The notes beneath the pieces were generated by a model. It searched no databases, was not told the DNA's origin, and worked only from the letters and a program-made list of their open reading frames with translations. 36,836 bases of DNA, from contig JAJRUJ010000048.1 of NCBI GenBank assembly GCA_024277855.1, positions 1 to 36,836 of the forward strand, written 5' to 3'. Below are positions 1-8,427 of the stretch, in pieces. How positions within the stretch are numbered: position 1 is the first letter of the stretch; each line of letters starts with the position of its first letter. Both the position numbers and the translations under genes were made by a program. Source of the DNA: Candidatus Zixiibacteriota bacterium (GTDB lineage: Bacteria > Zixibacteria > MSB-5A5 > WJJR01 > JAJRUJ01).

Positions 1-198
1 ACGACAGACATCAAGACCGTCGATCCCCGGCAACATAATATCGAGGATGATCAGGTCGAACCCGCCGGCTTTCCAGTATTCCAGCGCGGAAAGACCATCG
101 CCGGCCACGGCGGTTTCATACCCCTCGGCCTCCAGCGTCAGGACCAGGCCGTCGGCGATATGTTCTTCGTCATCGACAATCAGCAGTCGTTTTTTCAT
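1..198 (-). CDS. Response regulator receiver domain (partial, cut by window edge)
   Basis: This is the N-terminal 66 residues of a two-component response regulator; the rest lies beyond the left edge. The reverse strand reads MKKRLLIVDDEEHIADGL, with the acidic pair D9-D10 and the probable phosphoacceptor D53 in the context LIILDIMLPGIDG, the standard CheY-like receiver layout. The output domain is not visible, so an OmpR- or NarL-type DNA-binding role cannot be decided. The ATG overlaps the stop codon of the histidine kinase gene by one base (TAATG), so the two are translationally coupled and are almost certainly a cognate pair. The family call is sure; the signal and target genes are unknown. 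Confidence 0.93.
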   Translation of the reverse strand, partial: MKKRLLIVDDEEHIADGLVLTLEAEGYETAVAGDGLSALEYWKAGGFDLIILDIMLPGIDGLDVCR

Positions 199-1538
199 TA
201 GGTCACCACCGGGAGTTTTACAGTGATTGTTGTTCCCCGGTTGGGGCCGGGCGATGAGGCGAAAACCTCTCCCCCGTGGGCTTCGACTATCTCGCGCACG
301 AGAAATAACCCCAGGCCGGTGCCCCGAACCCGCCGCGTCTCACTGTCACCGACCCGATAAAACCGTTCGAAGATTTTTTGCTGCTCGGCCGCGGGCAACC
401 CCGCGCCCTGATCGGTGACGGTCAGAACAGCGTCTCCCTGATCACGGATAAGCCGGACGTCGATTTGCCGTCGGTCGGCAGGCGAATAGTGGATAGCATT
501 ATCGACCAACGCACGGACAACTCGTCCAAACGCCTGATAATCGGCACGAACGGTCAGCTCCCCGGCGATCTCGCGTCTGATTTTAGCGGAGTGCCGATCG
601 ATCAATGGTTGTAAGGCGTCTAAATACTCGTTTAAGTCTGCCGCCAAATCGGTCGGCGAGAGCTTGAGCACGTGGCCGGATTTACCCTGGTGCCCGGCTT
701 CAAGGACGTTGTCGATTAACCCGTCAAGCCGGTCGCAGTCATCAAGCATTTTGGGAAACAACTCGTCCGTTTTCTGCTTGCCGACATTGCCGGTCTGCAG
801 CGCCTCGATGTATAGACGCAGCGAAGTCAGCGGCGCACGGAATTCATGGGTGACACCCTGGATAAACCCCTGCTGGCGGAACTTCAACTCCTCGGAGCGC
901 TGAATAGTGCGGTAAATCAGAAACGCGCCGAAAAGGATGATCAAAACGAAAAACCCACCCTCCGAGATCAGCATTTTGATTCGGCGATTAGATTCGCTCT
1001 CCCATTTTTCGAGAGTACCGGGGGAGGCAGTCAGCATGTCGGCGGTCAACCAGGGTTCGGCAACACCATCGCGGGGATCGTCGAGTCGGAGGACCAGGCC
1101 GCCGCCATGGGCCTCGACCAGTGAGTCGACATAGCGGGGGTCAAAATAAACCACACTGAGATCGTCATCCAACCGGGCGAGCAGTTTTGATTCCGGGGAA
1201 CCGCCGGCTACGCCTTTTCCGGTGGTAGGATTATGCAGAAGATACGCCCCGCCCGCGAGATCACGGGTTAGGAAGGTATACGCGGTATCGTCGGGAAAGT
1301 CTTCGGACATAACTGCACGCTTGACTCGCTCGACCATATTGCGAAAATGATTATTGGCGATGGTGGTGATCAACTCGATCCGCTGTCGTTGTAATTGGCG
1401 GCGAACCTCCAACAGTCGGTCATTCTGGCCGAGTTGAAAAATAATCCACCAGGTCAACTGGCCAAGACAGAAAATGATCAGGCCAATGAAGATGATCAGC
1501 GAGTGGCGTGAGGAGTTTTTGGCCGAACCCGGAGTCAT
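198..1538 (-). CDS. Membrane sensor histidine kinase
   Basis: A 446-aa sensor kinase that should autophosphorylate and pass phosphate to the adjacent response regulator. One membrane helix spans about residues 13-35, a periplasmic sensor region runs from about 36 to 194, and a second helix covers about 195-212. No obvious HAMP linker follows. The HisKA dimerization helix carries the phospho-acceptor H231 in VTHEFRAPLTSLR. The ATPase domain shows the N box (VDNAIH, N347), the G1 box (DQGAG, about 376-380), the F box (FERFYR) and the G2 box (GTGLGL, about 406-411). Length and domain order are typical of classical EnvZ/PhoR-like kinases. The ligand is not predictable. The start has only a weak ribosome site. 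hemA lies about 200 bases upstream on the same strand; whether they share a transcript is unclear. Confidence 0.95.
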   Translation of the reverse strand: MTPGSAKNSSRHSLIIFIGLIIFCLGQLTWWIIFQLGQNDRLLEVRRQLQRQRIELITTIANNHFRNMVERVKRAVMSEDFPDDTAYTFLTRDLAGGAYLLHNPTTGKGVAGGSPESKLLARLDDDLSVVYFDPRYVDSLVEAHGGGLVLRLDDPRDGVAEPWLTADMLTASPGTLEKWESESNRRIKMLISEGGFFVLIILFGAFLIYRTIQRSEELKFRQQGFIQGVTHEFRAPLTSLRLYIEALQTGNVGKQKTDELFPKMLDDCDRLDGLIDNVLEAGHQGKSGHVLKLSPTDLAADLNEYLDALQPLIDRHSAKIRREIAGELTVRADYQAFGRVVRALVDNAIHYSPADRRQIDVRLIRDQGDAVLTVTDQGAGLPAAEQQKIFERFYRVGDSETRRVRGTGLGLFLVREIVEAHGGEVFASSPGPNRGTTITVKLPVVT

Positions 1539-1745
1539 GGTTGTACGCCCAATGTGACGGATCGAAAATTCATTTCACTCAATATTGCCGGTGATTAAAC
1601 TCATCAGCTTTATACGGTCTTCGGCGACAAAATGGTATCGTAAATCGGTCCGGATTGGCAAATCCTGCATAGTTGGAGAGCAATCCCCGGCACAACGGCG
1701 ACTCCGGGAGAAGCCGCCGCCGGTTCTCGGTGCGTCGTATCCGGG

Positions 1746-3044
1746 CTAAGCAATGGATTTCTTGATGCCGCCGCACTGATGGGCACAGTGCGGGCCAAAA
1801 TTCCCTGAACACTGGGCCGGGTCAAGCTCGGCGGCGATGTTATCGGCAATTGTGCGGGCCGGCAGATAGGAGGAAAAGCGAACCAATTTTTCGGTCCAAT
1901 GGTGGAGCGCCTCGCGGTCGGCCTTATCGAGGTGGGAAAGCGTTTTTTCGAACAACTCCTCCAGACCCCGTTCGGCAAATTTATGGGCCTGCTCATAAGT
2001 GCCGGTGCAGACCGGATGCAGCCCTTCGGTAATCTGTTCTTTCCAGAAACGATTCAGTTCAGTTGAAATGATCTCATGGGCTTTATCGAGGTCTTTGAAC
2101 CGTTGTTTCCGGTTCGAGTCGGCAATGGCACGCAAATCGAGAACGCCGTAGATTGCCGAACCTTCGGGAAGCGGTTTGTCGACGGCAACGTCAGGCGGCA
2201 TCGCCAGGTCGATCAATAAGAATGGAGTGTTCCGGTCGGTAAACCGCGCCAGTGTGTCGTCAGTGAAAATCGGGGTCGGCGAGGAAGTAGCTGTGCAAAT
2301 GATGCGGACCGGCGGTGGAGATTCCAGAAACTGTTCAAGCGACATACCCACGCCACCATACTTCGTTACAAACTCTGCTGTCTTTTCGGGCGTACGGTTG
2401 ACAAAACAGAGATCAGCGGTTCCCCGCTCGACTAAGTGGCGCGCCAGTTTGTCTGTCATCTCGCCGACGCCGATTAGAGCCACGGGCACGTTGGCTTCTC
2501 GCTCACACACCTGCCCAATGAGGCCCGTGACTAATGATATCATCGAAACCGATCGTTTACCCAGATCGGTTTGATTGCGGACTTTTTTGGCGACCCGGTA
2601 AACCCGCGCATACAACTTGCGCAGGTTGTCGCCGACGACGCCGAGTTCGACCGCGGTGGTCATCGAGGCCTTGACCTGGCCCAAAATCTGGGCTTCGCCG
2701 ATTACCAGCGAATTGACCGATGAGGCGACCTCAAAGAGGTGGTTGACCGCGGCACTGCCGGACTTAAGGTAGAAATCGTTCGGCTCAAATTGGACACCCG
2801 GCTGGGTTCGAAAAAAGAAATCGAGGATTCGGTTGCGAATCGCGGCATGTTTGGTGCCGTCAGACGCCCAGTAAACGAACTCGACACGGTTGCAGGTGGC
2901 CAGGTATACGAATTCATCCACCCCGGCAACTTTCTTGAGTAAGGGCACCTGTTCGGCGCGATCATCGACCGGGATAGTCAGGTTTTGTAACAGACCCGGA
3001 TTGGGTGAAAACATGTTAACGCCGATGATCCCGAGATTTTCCAT
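1746..3044 (-). CDS. hemA: Glutamyl-tRNA reductase
   Basis: Catalyses the NADPH-dependent reduction of glutamyl-tRNA(Glu) to glutamate-1-semialdehyde, the first committed step of the C5 route to heme and other tetrapyrroles. The protein is 432 aa from the chosen ATG at 3044, which has a GGAG ribosome site nine bases upstream and gives MENLGIIGVN. An in-frame ATG 19 codons earlier lacks this and looks spurious. The catalytic Cys is C51 in YLATCNRVEF. The segment HLFEVASSVNSLVIGEAQI, the NADP-binding stretch VALIGVGEM and the helical C-terminal dimerization domain are all present in order. Unusually, the last ~25 residues carry three cysteines (CSGNFGPHCAHQC). No other heme gene is in the window. 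Confidence 0.96.
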   Translation of the reverse strand: MENLGIIGVNMFSPNPGLLQNLTIPVDDRAEQVPLLKKVAGVDEFVYLATCNRVEFVYWASDGTKHAAIRNRILDFFFRTQPGVQFEPNDFYLKSGSAAVNHLFEVASSVNSLVIGEAQILGQVKASMTTAVELGVVGDNLRKLYARVYRVAKKVRNQTDLGKRSVSMISLVTGLIGQVCEREANVPVALIGVGEMTDKLARHLVERGTADLCFVNRTPEKTAEFVTKYGGVGMSLEQFLESPPPVRIICTATSSPTPIFTDDTLARFTDRNTPFLLIDLAMPPDVAVDKPLPEGSAIYGVLDLRAIADSNRKQRFKDLDKAHEIISTELNRFWKEQITEGLHPVCTGTYEQAHKFAERGLEELFEKTLSHLDKADREALHHWTEKLVRFSSYLPARTIADNIAAELDPAQCSGNFGPHCAHQCGGIKKSIA

Positions 3045-3205
3045 CAATAATCGCTCCGCAATTGGTCCTCTTTCCTGCGCGTGAATATGGTTTGTCTGCA
3101 AATTCGATTGTCATGGGAATGTCACGACTACTGTCATTTGAGAGAAATATCCTCCAGAATTGACAGAGCGAGGACAGGCCGCCTGCCTTACGATTACCTG
3201 GCAAC

Positions 3206-3234
3206 GACTTATGTTAAACAACGGGGAGTGTCAA
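3206..3234 (-). promoter_or_regulatory. Weak promoter candidate for hemA
   Basis: On the minus strand a perfect TTGACA lies at 3234-3229, between the tRNA-Ser gene and hemA. The best -10 match is CATAAG, only 15 bases away, so the spacing is short. Transcription reading through from the tRNA gene is an alternative. Low confidence. Confidence 0.25.
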
Positions 3235-3259
3235 AAGAGGCCCTTGAGGATAAAAAAAG

Positions 3260-3346
3260 CGGAGAGACAGGGATTCGAACCCTGGGACCCCGCGAGGGGT
3301 CAACGGTTTTCGAGACCGCCCCGTTCAACCGCTCCGGCATCTCTCC
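3260..3346 (-). tRNA. tRNA-Ser (anticodon CGA)
   Basis: Reverse-strand tRNA of 87 nt. The acceptor stem pairs GGAGAGA with TCTCTCC, followed by discriminator G73 as usual for serine tRNA. The anticodon loop is CTCGAAA, giving anticodon CGA (reads UCG). There is a long variable arm (about TTGACCCCTCGCGGGGTC) as expected of a class II tRNA, and the T arm is GGGTTCGAATCCC. The 3' CCA is not encoded. A run of seven T residues follows directly on the minus strand and may help termination. Confidence 0.97.
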
Positions 3347-3465
3347 GGGGTCGAAGGTACACATTTCCGGAATAATTTCAAGTTCGATTTTCTTGATGAG
3401 GGCCGCCGCCTGACAAAGATGTCGCCACTCATCATACCGGCACGAATTTTTACCGCGGTCGGTCG

Positions 3466-3497
3466 AATCCGGCCAAAGAACACCGCTCGGCCGGATT
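3466..3497. repeat. Perfect inverted repeat downstream of the membrane-protein gene
   Basis: AATCCGGCC at 3466-3474 pairs exactly with GGCCGGATT at 3489-3497 across a 14-base loop. It lies just beyond the stop of the minus-strand membrane-protein gene (3538) and before the tRNA-Ser gene. It could end transcription of the tadA operon, but no T run follows on the minus strand, so a factor-dependent terminator or an mRNA-stabilising hairpin is equally possible. Confidence 0.45.
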
Positions 3498-3537
3498 GGG
3501 GCAATACACCGGAAACCGGCCCGGGCGGTATTGTTCG

Positions 3538-4035
3538 CTACTGGGGCATTCGCACATTTTCCCAGAGTTTCTCCAGCAACTCCTTGTCCGGGCGGACGGC
3601 GCGGTAGGCGATCAGCGCAATCAGGATAAAGAAGATGAATTGCTCGATGGTGCCGCCGAGCGCATACAAAACAAAACCATAAATAGACGGCGATGCTCCC
3701 AGGGCAAAAACGGTGATTACATTGTTGGCGCAGATTTCGGCAAAGGCGGCGAACGAACGGTTAGTCGCCATGAAACGCGCCGGTTGAAATAATATCTTAC
3801 GCAAGTAGAACGCGACGGCAATTTCACCGACGGCAACGGCGCCGAGGATGTAGAGCAAAAGATTGTGCGCCGATTCATCGAGGGTGGGAAACTCCGGCAG
3901 CATCCCGAGTTTGCGGAAAAGATAGCCGACCGCAAGCAGGAGAAACGGCACGAGAATATTGATCAGCACACCCCGGCGGGCAATGGTTGCGCGGAGGCTG
4001 TCCCAATCATGCGGCGATTCAATCGAGTTATTCAT
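3538..4035 (-). CDS. Small integral membrane protein, function unknown
   Basis: A 165-aa protein I do not recognise. The start at 4035 (MNNSIESPHDW) is supported by an AAGGA ribosome site seven bases upstream. Hydrophobic segments lie at about residues 23-40 (GVLINILVPFLLLAVGYLF), 58-76 (LLLYILGAVAVGEIAVAFY), 98-116 (ICANNVITVFALGASPSIY) and 120-140 (LYALGGTIEQFIFFILIALIA), suggesting four membrane passes with both ends in the cytoplasm. No catalytic motif is visible. It begins four bases after the tadA stop codon, so the two are co-transcribed, but tadA context gives no functional clue. The overall look is of a conserved lineage-specific membrane protein. Confidence 0.8.
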   Translation of the reverse strand: MNNSIESPHDWDSLRATIARRGVLINILVPFLLLAVGYLFRKLGMLPEFPTLDESAHNLLLYILGAVAVGEIAVAFYLRKILFQPARFMATNRSFAAFAEICANNVITVFALGASPSIYGFVLYALGGTIEQFIFFILIALIAYRAVRPDKELLEKLWENVRMPQ

Positions 4036-4039
4036 CCGG

Positions 4040-4552
4040 CTATCCTTTCGATTTCCTGCGCCGCTCCCGGAAAAACGAGCGCAACAATGTCGCCGCCTGA
4101 TCACCGAGGATTCCCTCACGGACTTCGATTTGATGATTTAATTTTGCTTCGGCGGGAATATTGAAAACCGAACCACAAGCCCCGAATTTTGGATCGCGGA
4201 CCCCGAAAATTATCTGCTCCAGCCGGGCAAGCACCGCCGCCCCGGCGCACATCGCGCACGGCTCGATGGTAACATACATCCGCGCCCCCAACAGCCGCCA
4301 CGATTCAAATTGTTCGGCTGCGGCGGTTAAGGCGATCATCTCGGCGTGAGCCGTGGGGTCGCCCAGCCGTTCGACCTGGTTGTGTCCGCGCCCAACGATG
4401 TGATCTTTGAAGACAACGACCGCGCCGACCGGAACTTCGCCGTCTTCATCCGCCCGCTCGGCCTCGGCCAGCGCCTGCCGCATAAACAACTCGTCGAGAT
4501 TTGGATCGGAAAAATCGATAACTCCCCCAATTTCGGTTCCGTTCGGCGGCAA
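4040..4552 (-). CDS. tadA: tRNA-specific adenosine deaminase
   Basis: Deaminates adenosine 34 to inosine in the anticodon of tRNA-Arg(ACG), an essential wobble modification. About 170 aa, in the usual family range. The zinc and catalytic motifs are HAEMIAL (zinc-binding His plus proton-shuttle Glu) and EPCAMCAGA (two zinc-binding Cys), and EVPVGAVVV matches the conserved N-terminal strand. The start is uncertain: a stop lies just upstream, the longest form begins with TTG at 4552, and the only in-frame ATG nearby (residue 24) would cut off the helix DELFMRQALAEA that family members normally keep. I therefore prefer the TTG. A small membrane protein follows after four bases. Confidence 0.94.
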   Translation of the reverse strand: MPPNGTEIGGVIDFSDPNLDELFMRQALAEAERADEDGEVPVGAVVVFKDHIVGRGHNQVERLGDPTAHAEMIALTAAAEQFESWRLLGARMYVTIEPCAMCAGAAVLARLEQIIFGVRDPKFGACGSVFNIPAEAKLNHQIEVREGILGDQAATLLRSFFRERRRKSKG

Positions 4553-4859
4553 TGTCGCAAATCAAAAGAGCGAAGGCCATGAAAAAGGCCTCGGGACCGG
4601 TAATTTCGGGATGGAGACTGAAATCCTGACGATTATCCTCTAATTAAGCAAACGACTCGCAGACAACCGCCGTCTTCGAATGAGACAGGCCGGAAATACG
4701 GCAAACACTTGTCAATTAAGACTATGATCTGGAACGATATTACCAACACAAACAAAAAAAAAGCGTAAATAAGACCGGAAACAACAATATAGGATTGTTT
4801 TGGTTATTTTTTTGGTAAACAACATTAGCAAAACAATGACATTGATAAGGTAGCCGGGC
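4553..4859 (+). promoter_or_regulatory. Intergenic regulatory region before the isc operon, with a palindromic operator candidate
   Basis: This 307-base divergent intergenic stretch separates tadA (minus) from the isc operon (plus). The part from about 4640 is clearly AT-rich compared with the flanking genes and should hold the isc promoter. At 4779-4800 there is a dyad, AAACAA then ten bases then TTGTTT, whose centre also contains the symmetric TATA. It is a reasonable candidate operator for the Rrf2-type regulator encoded next door, although it does not match the E. coli IscR type 1 consensus as I know it. I could not fix a convincing -35/-10 pair. No gene is visible here. Confidence 0.4.
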
Positions 4860-5309
4860 ATGATACTGAATCGACGTGGAGAATACAGCATTTTGGGGAT
4901 GCTCTACCTTGCCGGCAATGCCAACGGCAATGTAGTCGAAATCAGCGAGGTGGCCGGGTCGGTCGGCATCCCGGAGAAATTTTTGCGGATTCTATTTCAT
5001 GAACTTGTGAAAAGCCGCTTGCTGCGTTCGCAACGCGGCACGGGCGGCGGGTTCGCGCTGGCTCGACCAGCCGAAGAGATCACCCTCAGACAGGTAATCG
5101 AGGCAATCCAGGGGCCGATCGCAACATTCGATTGTGTTTCGGGGCATTCTTCAGATTGCAAAAAAATAGATGGCTGCGCGCTGTATACGGTGCTGGCCGA
5201 CATCCGCGGTCATATCGTCAAGGAACTCGACCGGCATACGCTGGCCGAGCTGGCCGGCAAATGCGGCAAAGGGAATTTCCTTGGTAACGATCTGACGCAA
5301 ATACCATAA
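4860..5309 (+). CDS. iscR: Rrf2-family regulator, IscR-like
   Basis: A 149-aa Rrf2-type winged-helix regulator that probably senses Fe-S cluster status and controls the operon it heads. The DNA-binding half covers about residues 1-65, with recognition helix region [18 protein letters not shown] and the wing [12 protein letters not shown]. The cluster-binding loop has C92, C100 and C106 (spacing X7 and X5), close to the three-Cys arrangement of E. coli IscR (C92, C98, C104); C135 is extra. It sits first in a complete isc operon, 37 bases ahead of iscS, as in E. coli. The assignment to IscR rather than another Rrf2 member (NsrR, CymR) rests on both cysteine pattern and context. Confidence 0.9.
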   Translation: MILNRRGEYSILGMLYLAGNANGNVVEISEVAGSVGIPEKFLRILFHELVKSRLLRSQRGTGGGFALARPAEEITLRQVIEAIQGPIATFDCVSGHSSDCKKIDGCALYTVLADIRGHIVKELDRHTLAELAGKCGKGNFLGNDLTQIP

Positions 5310-5346
5310 ACCGGGAAACAGACACCATTGGCGGAGTAGACAGAAA

Positions 5347-6561
5347 ATGAAACTTCCGATCTATCTGGACAATCAGGCGACGACACCGCTCGACCCGCGC
5401 GTGCTCGAGGAGATGTTACCGTACCTGAAGGAGAAATTCGGTAACGCGGCGTCGCGTAACCATAGCTTCGGCTGGGAGGCCGAGGAAGCGGTCGAAAACG
5501 CCCGCAAACAAGTAGCGGCGTTGATCGGTTGCTCACCGAAAGAGATTGTGTTTACCTCCGGCGCAACCGAGTCGGACAATATTGCCCTCAAGGGCGCCTA
5601 TGAGATGTATGGCGACAAGGGCAATCATATCATCACGACTGCGATTGAACACAAAGCAATTCTCGACTCGGCCTCATGGCTGGAGCGCAAAGGCGCCAGG
5701 ATCACCCTGTTGCCGGTCAACGCCGACGGTCTGATTGAAATCGAGGAGCTGGAGAAGGCGATCACCGACCAGACGATCCTTATCTCGGTCATGGCCGCCA
5801 ACAACGAAATCGGCACGATCAATCCGATTACCGAGATCGGCGCGCTGGCCCATGAACGTAAGATTATTTTCCACACCGATGCCGCGCAGGGCGCCGGCAA
5901 GATGGATCTTGATGTCGAAAAGATGAAGATCGACGCCATGTCGCTCTCGGCGCACAAGATATACGGACCGAAAGGAATTGGCGCGTTGTATGTGCGGCGC
6001 AAAAATCCCCGGGTCCGACTGGCCCCGGTGATCCACGGCGGCGGGCATGAACGCGGGATGCGTTCGGGGACGCTCAATGTGCCGGCGATTGTTGGATTCG
6101 GTAAGGCCTGTGAGCTATGCCAGGAGGAAATGGCCGCGGAAAACGTGCGGTTAAAGGCGTTACGTGATCGGCTAAAAGAGAAGATTTTCAGCGGGCTTGA
6201 CGAGGTGTTTGTCAACGGGAGCATGGAGCATCGCTTGCCAAACAATCTGAATATCTCGTTTGCCTATGTCGAGGGCGAATCGTTGATGCTTGGCTTGAAA
6301 AATATCGCCGTTTCATCGGGTTCGGCCTGTACCTCGGCCTCGCTGGAGCCGTCGTATGTCCTGCGGGCGCTGGGAATCGGCGACGAACTGGCGCACTCGT
6401 CGATCCGGTTCGGGCTGGGGCGGTTTACCACCACCGAAGAGATCGACTACGTTGCCGCACAAGTTATCGAAAATGTCAAACGTCTGCGGGAAATGTCCCC
6501 GTTATATGAAATGGCAAAAGAGGGCATCGACATCAAGTCGGTGGAATGGGGCAAATCGTAA
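5347..6561 (+). CDS. iscS: Cysteine desulfurase IscS
   Basis: PLP enzyme that removes sulfur from L-cysteine and passes it as persulfide to IscU and other acceptors. It is 404 aa, the same length as E. coli IscS. The PLP-binding lysine is K204 in [12 protein letters not shown]; the ATESDN and HTDAAQ motifs bind cofactor; the mobile loop carries the persulfide cysteine C328 in [14 protein letters not shown], matching the E. coli position. This long loop marks it as group I (IscS/NifS) rather than SufS type. It is the second gene of the isc operon and precedes the scaffold gene iscU by 38 bases. A second, SufS-type desulfurase-like gene lies at 25562-27001. Confidence 0.97.
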   Translation: MKLPIYLDNQATTPLDPRVLEEMLPYLKEKFGNAASRNHSFGWEAEEAVENARKQVAALIGCSPKEIVFTSGATESDNIALKGAYEMYGDKGNHIITTAIEHKAILDSASWLERKGARITLLPVNADGLIEIEELEKAITDQTILISVMAANNEIGTINPITEIGALAHERKIIFHTDAAQGAGKMDLDVEKMKIDAMSLSAHKIYGPKGIGALYVRRKNPRVRLAPVIHGGGHERGMRSGTLNVPAIVGFGKACELCQEEMAAENVRLKALRDRLKEKIFSGLDEVFVNGSMEHRLPNNLNISFAYVEGESLMLGLKNIAVSSGSACTSASLEPSYVLRALGIGDELAHSSIRFGLGRFTTTEEIDYVAAQVIENVKRLREMSPLYEMAKEGIDIKSVEWGKS

Positions 6562-6599
6562 CAGCGACGCAGAAACCCGATTAAAACAGGATACCGCAC

Positions 6600-7022
6600 A
6601 TGGCATACTCGGAAAAGGTCATCGACCATTACAACCAGCCGCGCAATGTCGGCAGTCTGGACAAAAAAGAAAAAAATGTCGGCACCGGAATTGTTGGCGC
6701 GCCTGAATGCGGTGATGTGATGAAACTGCAGATCAAGGTCAACGACAAAACCGGGGTGGTCGAGGACGCCAAGTTCAAGACCTTCGGCTGCGGCTCGGCA
6801 ATCGCGTCATCGTCGCTGGCCACCGAATGGCTGCGGGGCAAGACCATTGACGAAGCGATGGAGATTAAAAACGTCGACATCGTCAACGAACTCTCGTTAC
6901 CGCCGGTGAAAATTCACTGTTCGGTGCTGGCTGAAGATGCAATCAAGGCGGCGATTGCCGACTATAAGAAAAAGCAAAACGGCAACGGGGTGGACCCGGT
7001 GCGTGAGGATGATCAGGAATGA
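6600..7022 (+). CDS. iscU: Fe-S cluster assembly scaffold IscU
   Basis: Scaffold on which [2Fe-2S] and [4Fe-4S] clusters are built from IscS sulfur. The 140-aa protein has the three cluster ligand cysteines C37 (GAPECGD), C64 (FGCGSAIASS) and C107 (IHCSVLAEDA), and the labilising aspartate D39. The motif LPPVK at 100-104 is the known HscA-chaperone recognition sequence, and hscA and hscB follow in the same operon, so the chaperone-assisted cluster transfer step is expected to work here. A charged tail of about 15 residues extends past the usual end. Its stop overlaps the iscA start (ATGA), showing translational coupling. Confidence 0.97.
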   Translation: MAYSEKVIDHYNQPRNVGSLDKKEKNVGTGIVGAPECGDVMKLQIKVNDKTGVVEDAKFKTFGCGSAIASSSLATEWLRGKTIDEAMEIKNVDIVNELSLPPVKIHCSVLAEDAIKAAIADYKKKQNGNGVDPVREDDQE

Positions 7023-7342
7023 TTACGCTGACTGAAGCGGCCGCCAACGAGATTGTGCGGCTGCGAAAAGATCAGAACCTTGACGGACACGCACTGCGGC
7101 TGGGTGTCCAGGGCGGCGGCTGTTCGGGGTTGATGTACAGCATGCGGTTTGACAACGAAATCGGTGAACACGACAAAGTGTTCGAAGTCAATGGGGTCAA
7201 GGTCGTGGTCGATTTGAAAAGCGCTCTGTATCTGAAAGGTACGACCCTGGATTTCTCGAAAGATTTGACCGGGGGCGGCTTTAAATTCGATAATCCTAAT
7301 GCCAACCGTTCCTGCGGCTGCGGTTCGTCATTTACAACCTGA
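7019..7342 (+). CDS. iscA: Iron-sulfur cluster carrier IscA (HesB/SufA family)
   Basis: A-type carrier protein of 107 aa that accepts clusters from the IscU machinery and delivers them, chiefly as [4Fe-4S], to target enzymes. The three invariant cysteines are C35 in GGGCSGLMY and C99 and C101 in the C-terminal SCGCGSSF. The ATG overlaps the iscU stop by ATGA. Its place third after iscS and iscU is the standard isc order, so I use iscA rather than erpA or sufA. About 108 bases separate it from the next gene, the largest gap inside the operon. Confidence 0.95.
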   Translation: MITLTEAAANEIVRLRKDQNLDGHALRLGVQGGGCSGLMYSMRFDNEIGEHDKVFEVNGVKVVVDLKSALYLKGTTLDFSKDLTGGGFKFDNPNANRSCGCGSSFTT

Positions 7343-7450
7343 GGCGATTGCTTTCACACGATGCGACCGTTAAGCGATGTTTGGGCCTGACCGGCATACG
7401 CGAAATACGGGCAATCGCGCGGTACGACGATTTCGACGGGGAGGAACCAG

Positions 7451-7708
7451 ATGCCGGTCTTTAATTTACAGGAATTCGCAGTCGACGGAATAATCCGCGA
7501 GCGGGATTTACGTGATGCTTTCGCTCATTTCAACTGGGAAACGATGCGCGGAAAATCAGTGCATATTCGCGGTTGCGGTGAGGTAACAGTACCCGTTTGG
7601 GCTTATGCTATGGCCGCAGCACAAATTGCCCAGTATGCCGACAAGATTTCCTATGGCGAAGAAGCGGCCCCGATCCCGGTATTTGAACGGAAGACGGAGG
7701 CCGGTTGA
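7451..7708 (+). CDS. Small DUF2480-like protein inserted in the isc operon
   Basis: An 85-aa protein lying between iscA and hscB, a place where E. coli has no gene. A GAGGAA ribosome site precedes the ATG. The middle of the protein (GKSVHIRGCGEVTVPVWAYA, about residues 35-54) and the following helix resemble my recollection of the DUF2480 family of Bacteroidetes, which has a similar 'Cys ... P-x-WAYM' segment. DUF2480 proteins are about twice as long, so this would be a short version. C42 is the only cysteine. It is not IscX, whose acidic helical sequence looks different. The stop overlaps the hscB start (TGATG), so it is firmly part of the operon. A role in Fe-S biogenesis is inferred from position only. 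Confidence 0.75.
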   Translation: MPVFNLQEFAVDGIIRERDLRDAFAHFNWETMRGKSVHIRGCGEVTVPVWAYAMAAAQIAQYADKISYGEEAAPIPVFERKTEAG

Positions 7709-8427
7709 TGAGCACTCCCAAACAGACCGATCAATCCCACAGTCTCTGCTGGAACTGTCATTCCGAACTGGAATCTCCTTATAAATGTGTTCGCTGTGTC
7801 AAGATCCAGCCCTGGGCGGACGATACCGACTATTTCCAGTTTCTGGGACTGCCCCGGCGGCTACAAATCGACCTCGATGATTTAGAAGCGCGTTTTCTAA
7901 AACTCTCCCGCATTTTCCACCCGGATTTTTTCCAGGAGTCGGAATTTGCCGAACAGGATATTGCGCTGGTCAATGCCGCTCGGTTGAATAAGGCGTATGC
8001 GACGCTGAAAGACCGGGAAACCCGTGCGGGGTACATTCTTGAGTTGGAACTGGGGGAGAAATATCGGCCGACCAAAAATGTCCCCCCGGAACTGGCCACG
8101 AGTATCTTTGAAGTCCAGGAGTTGATGGCCGAACTGTCGACGCACAGCGGGAACGCCGCCGAGCAGGAAACAATCAAAGCGTTAAAGGCGCGTAAAGAAG
8201 AACTACATAAGGACTCGCACGCCCGGCTGGAGGAACTCGACGTCCATTTTGCCGCCTACGATAAGGTGATTGGTGCGGCGACATCACCTTTTGAACCCTC
8301 GGTCCGCCGCAAGATAGAAGAAATCCTGCGGGCGATGGATCAGACCCTGGCCGCCCGGCTTTATCTCAAACGGATAATCCAGAATATCACTGCAACGCTC
8401 GAAGGGAATTCCACCAATGGGCACTGA
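7708..8427 (+). CDS. hscB: Fe-S co-chaperone HscB with N-terminal zinc-ribbon
   Basis: J-domain co-chaperone that brings IscU to HscA and stimulates its ATPase. It is 239 aa from the ATG at 7708, chosen because GGAGG lies seven bases upstream. Residues 14-30 hold two CxxC pairs (C14, C17, C27, C30), a small zinc-ribbon as in eukaryotic HSC20 and absent from E. coli HscB. The J domain covers about 41-110 with the HPD triad at 71-73, and the helical C-terminal IscU-binding domain follows. The stop overlaps the hscA start by 11 bases. The function is well supported by order iscU-iscA-x-hscB-hscA-fdx. Confidence 0.95.
   Translation: MSTPKQTDQSHSLCWNCHSELESPYKCVRCVKIQPWADDTDYFQFLGLPRRLQIDLDDLEARFLKLSRIFHPDFFQESEFAEQDIALVNAARLNKAYATLKDRETRAGYILELELGEKYRPTKNVPPELATSIFEVQELMAELSTHSGNAAEQETIKALKARKEELHKDSHARLEELDVHFAAYDKVIGAATSPFEPSVRRKIEEILRAMDQTLAARLYLKRIIQNITATLEGNSTNGH

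Noticed and set aside
3045-3101. N-terminal extension of hemA by 19 codons
   Set aside because: The internal ATG at 3044 has a good ribosome site and gives the conserved N-terminus; the extension has no similarity to the family.
5347-7342. A nif- or suf-type Fe-S cluster instead of isc
   Set aside because: The presence of IscU with LPPVK, HscB, HscA and the ISC ferredoxin in order marks it as an ISC operon.
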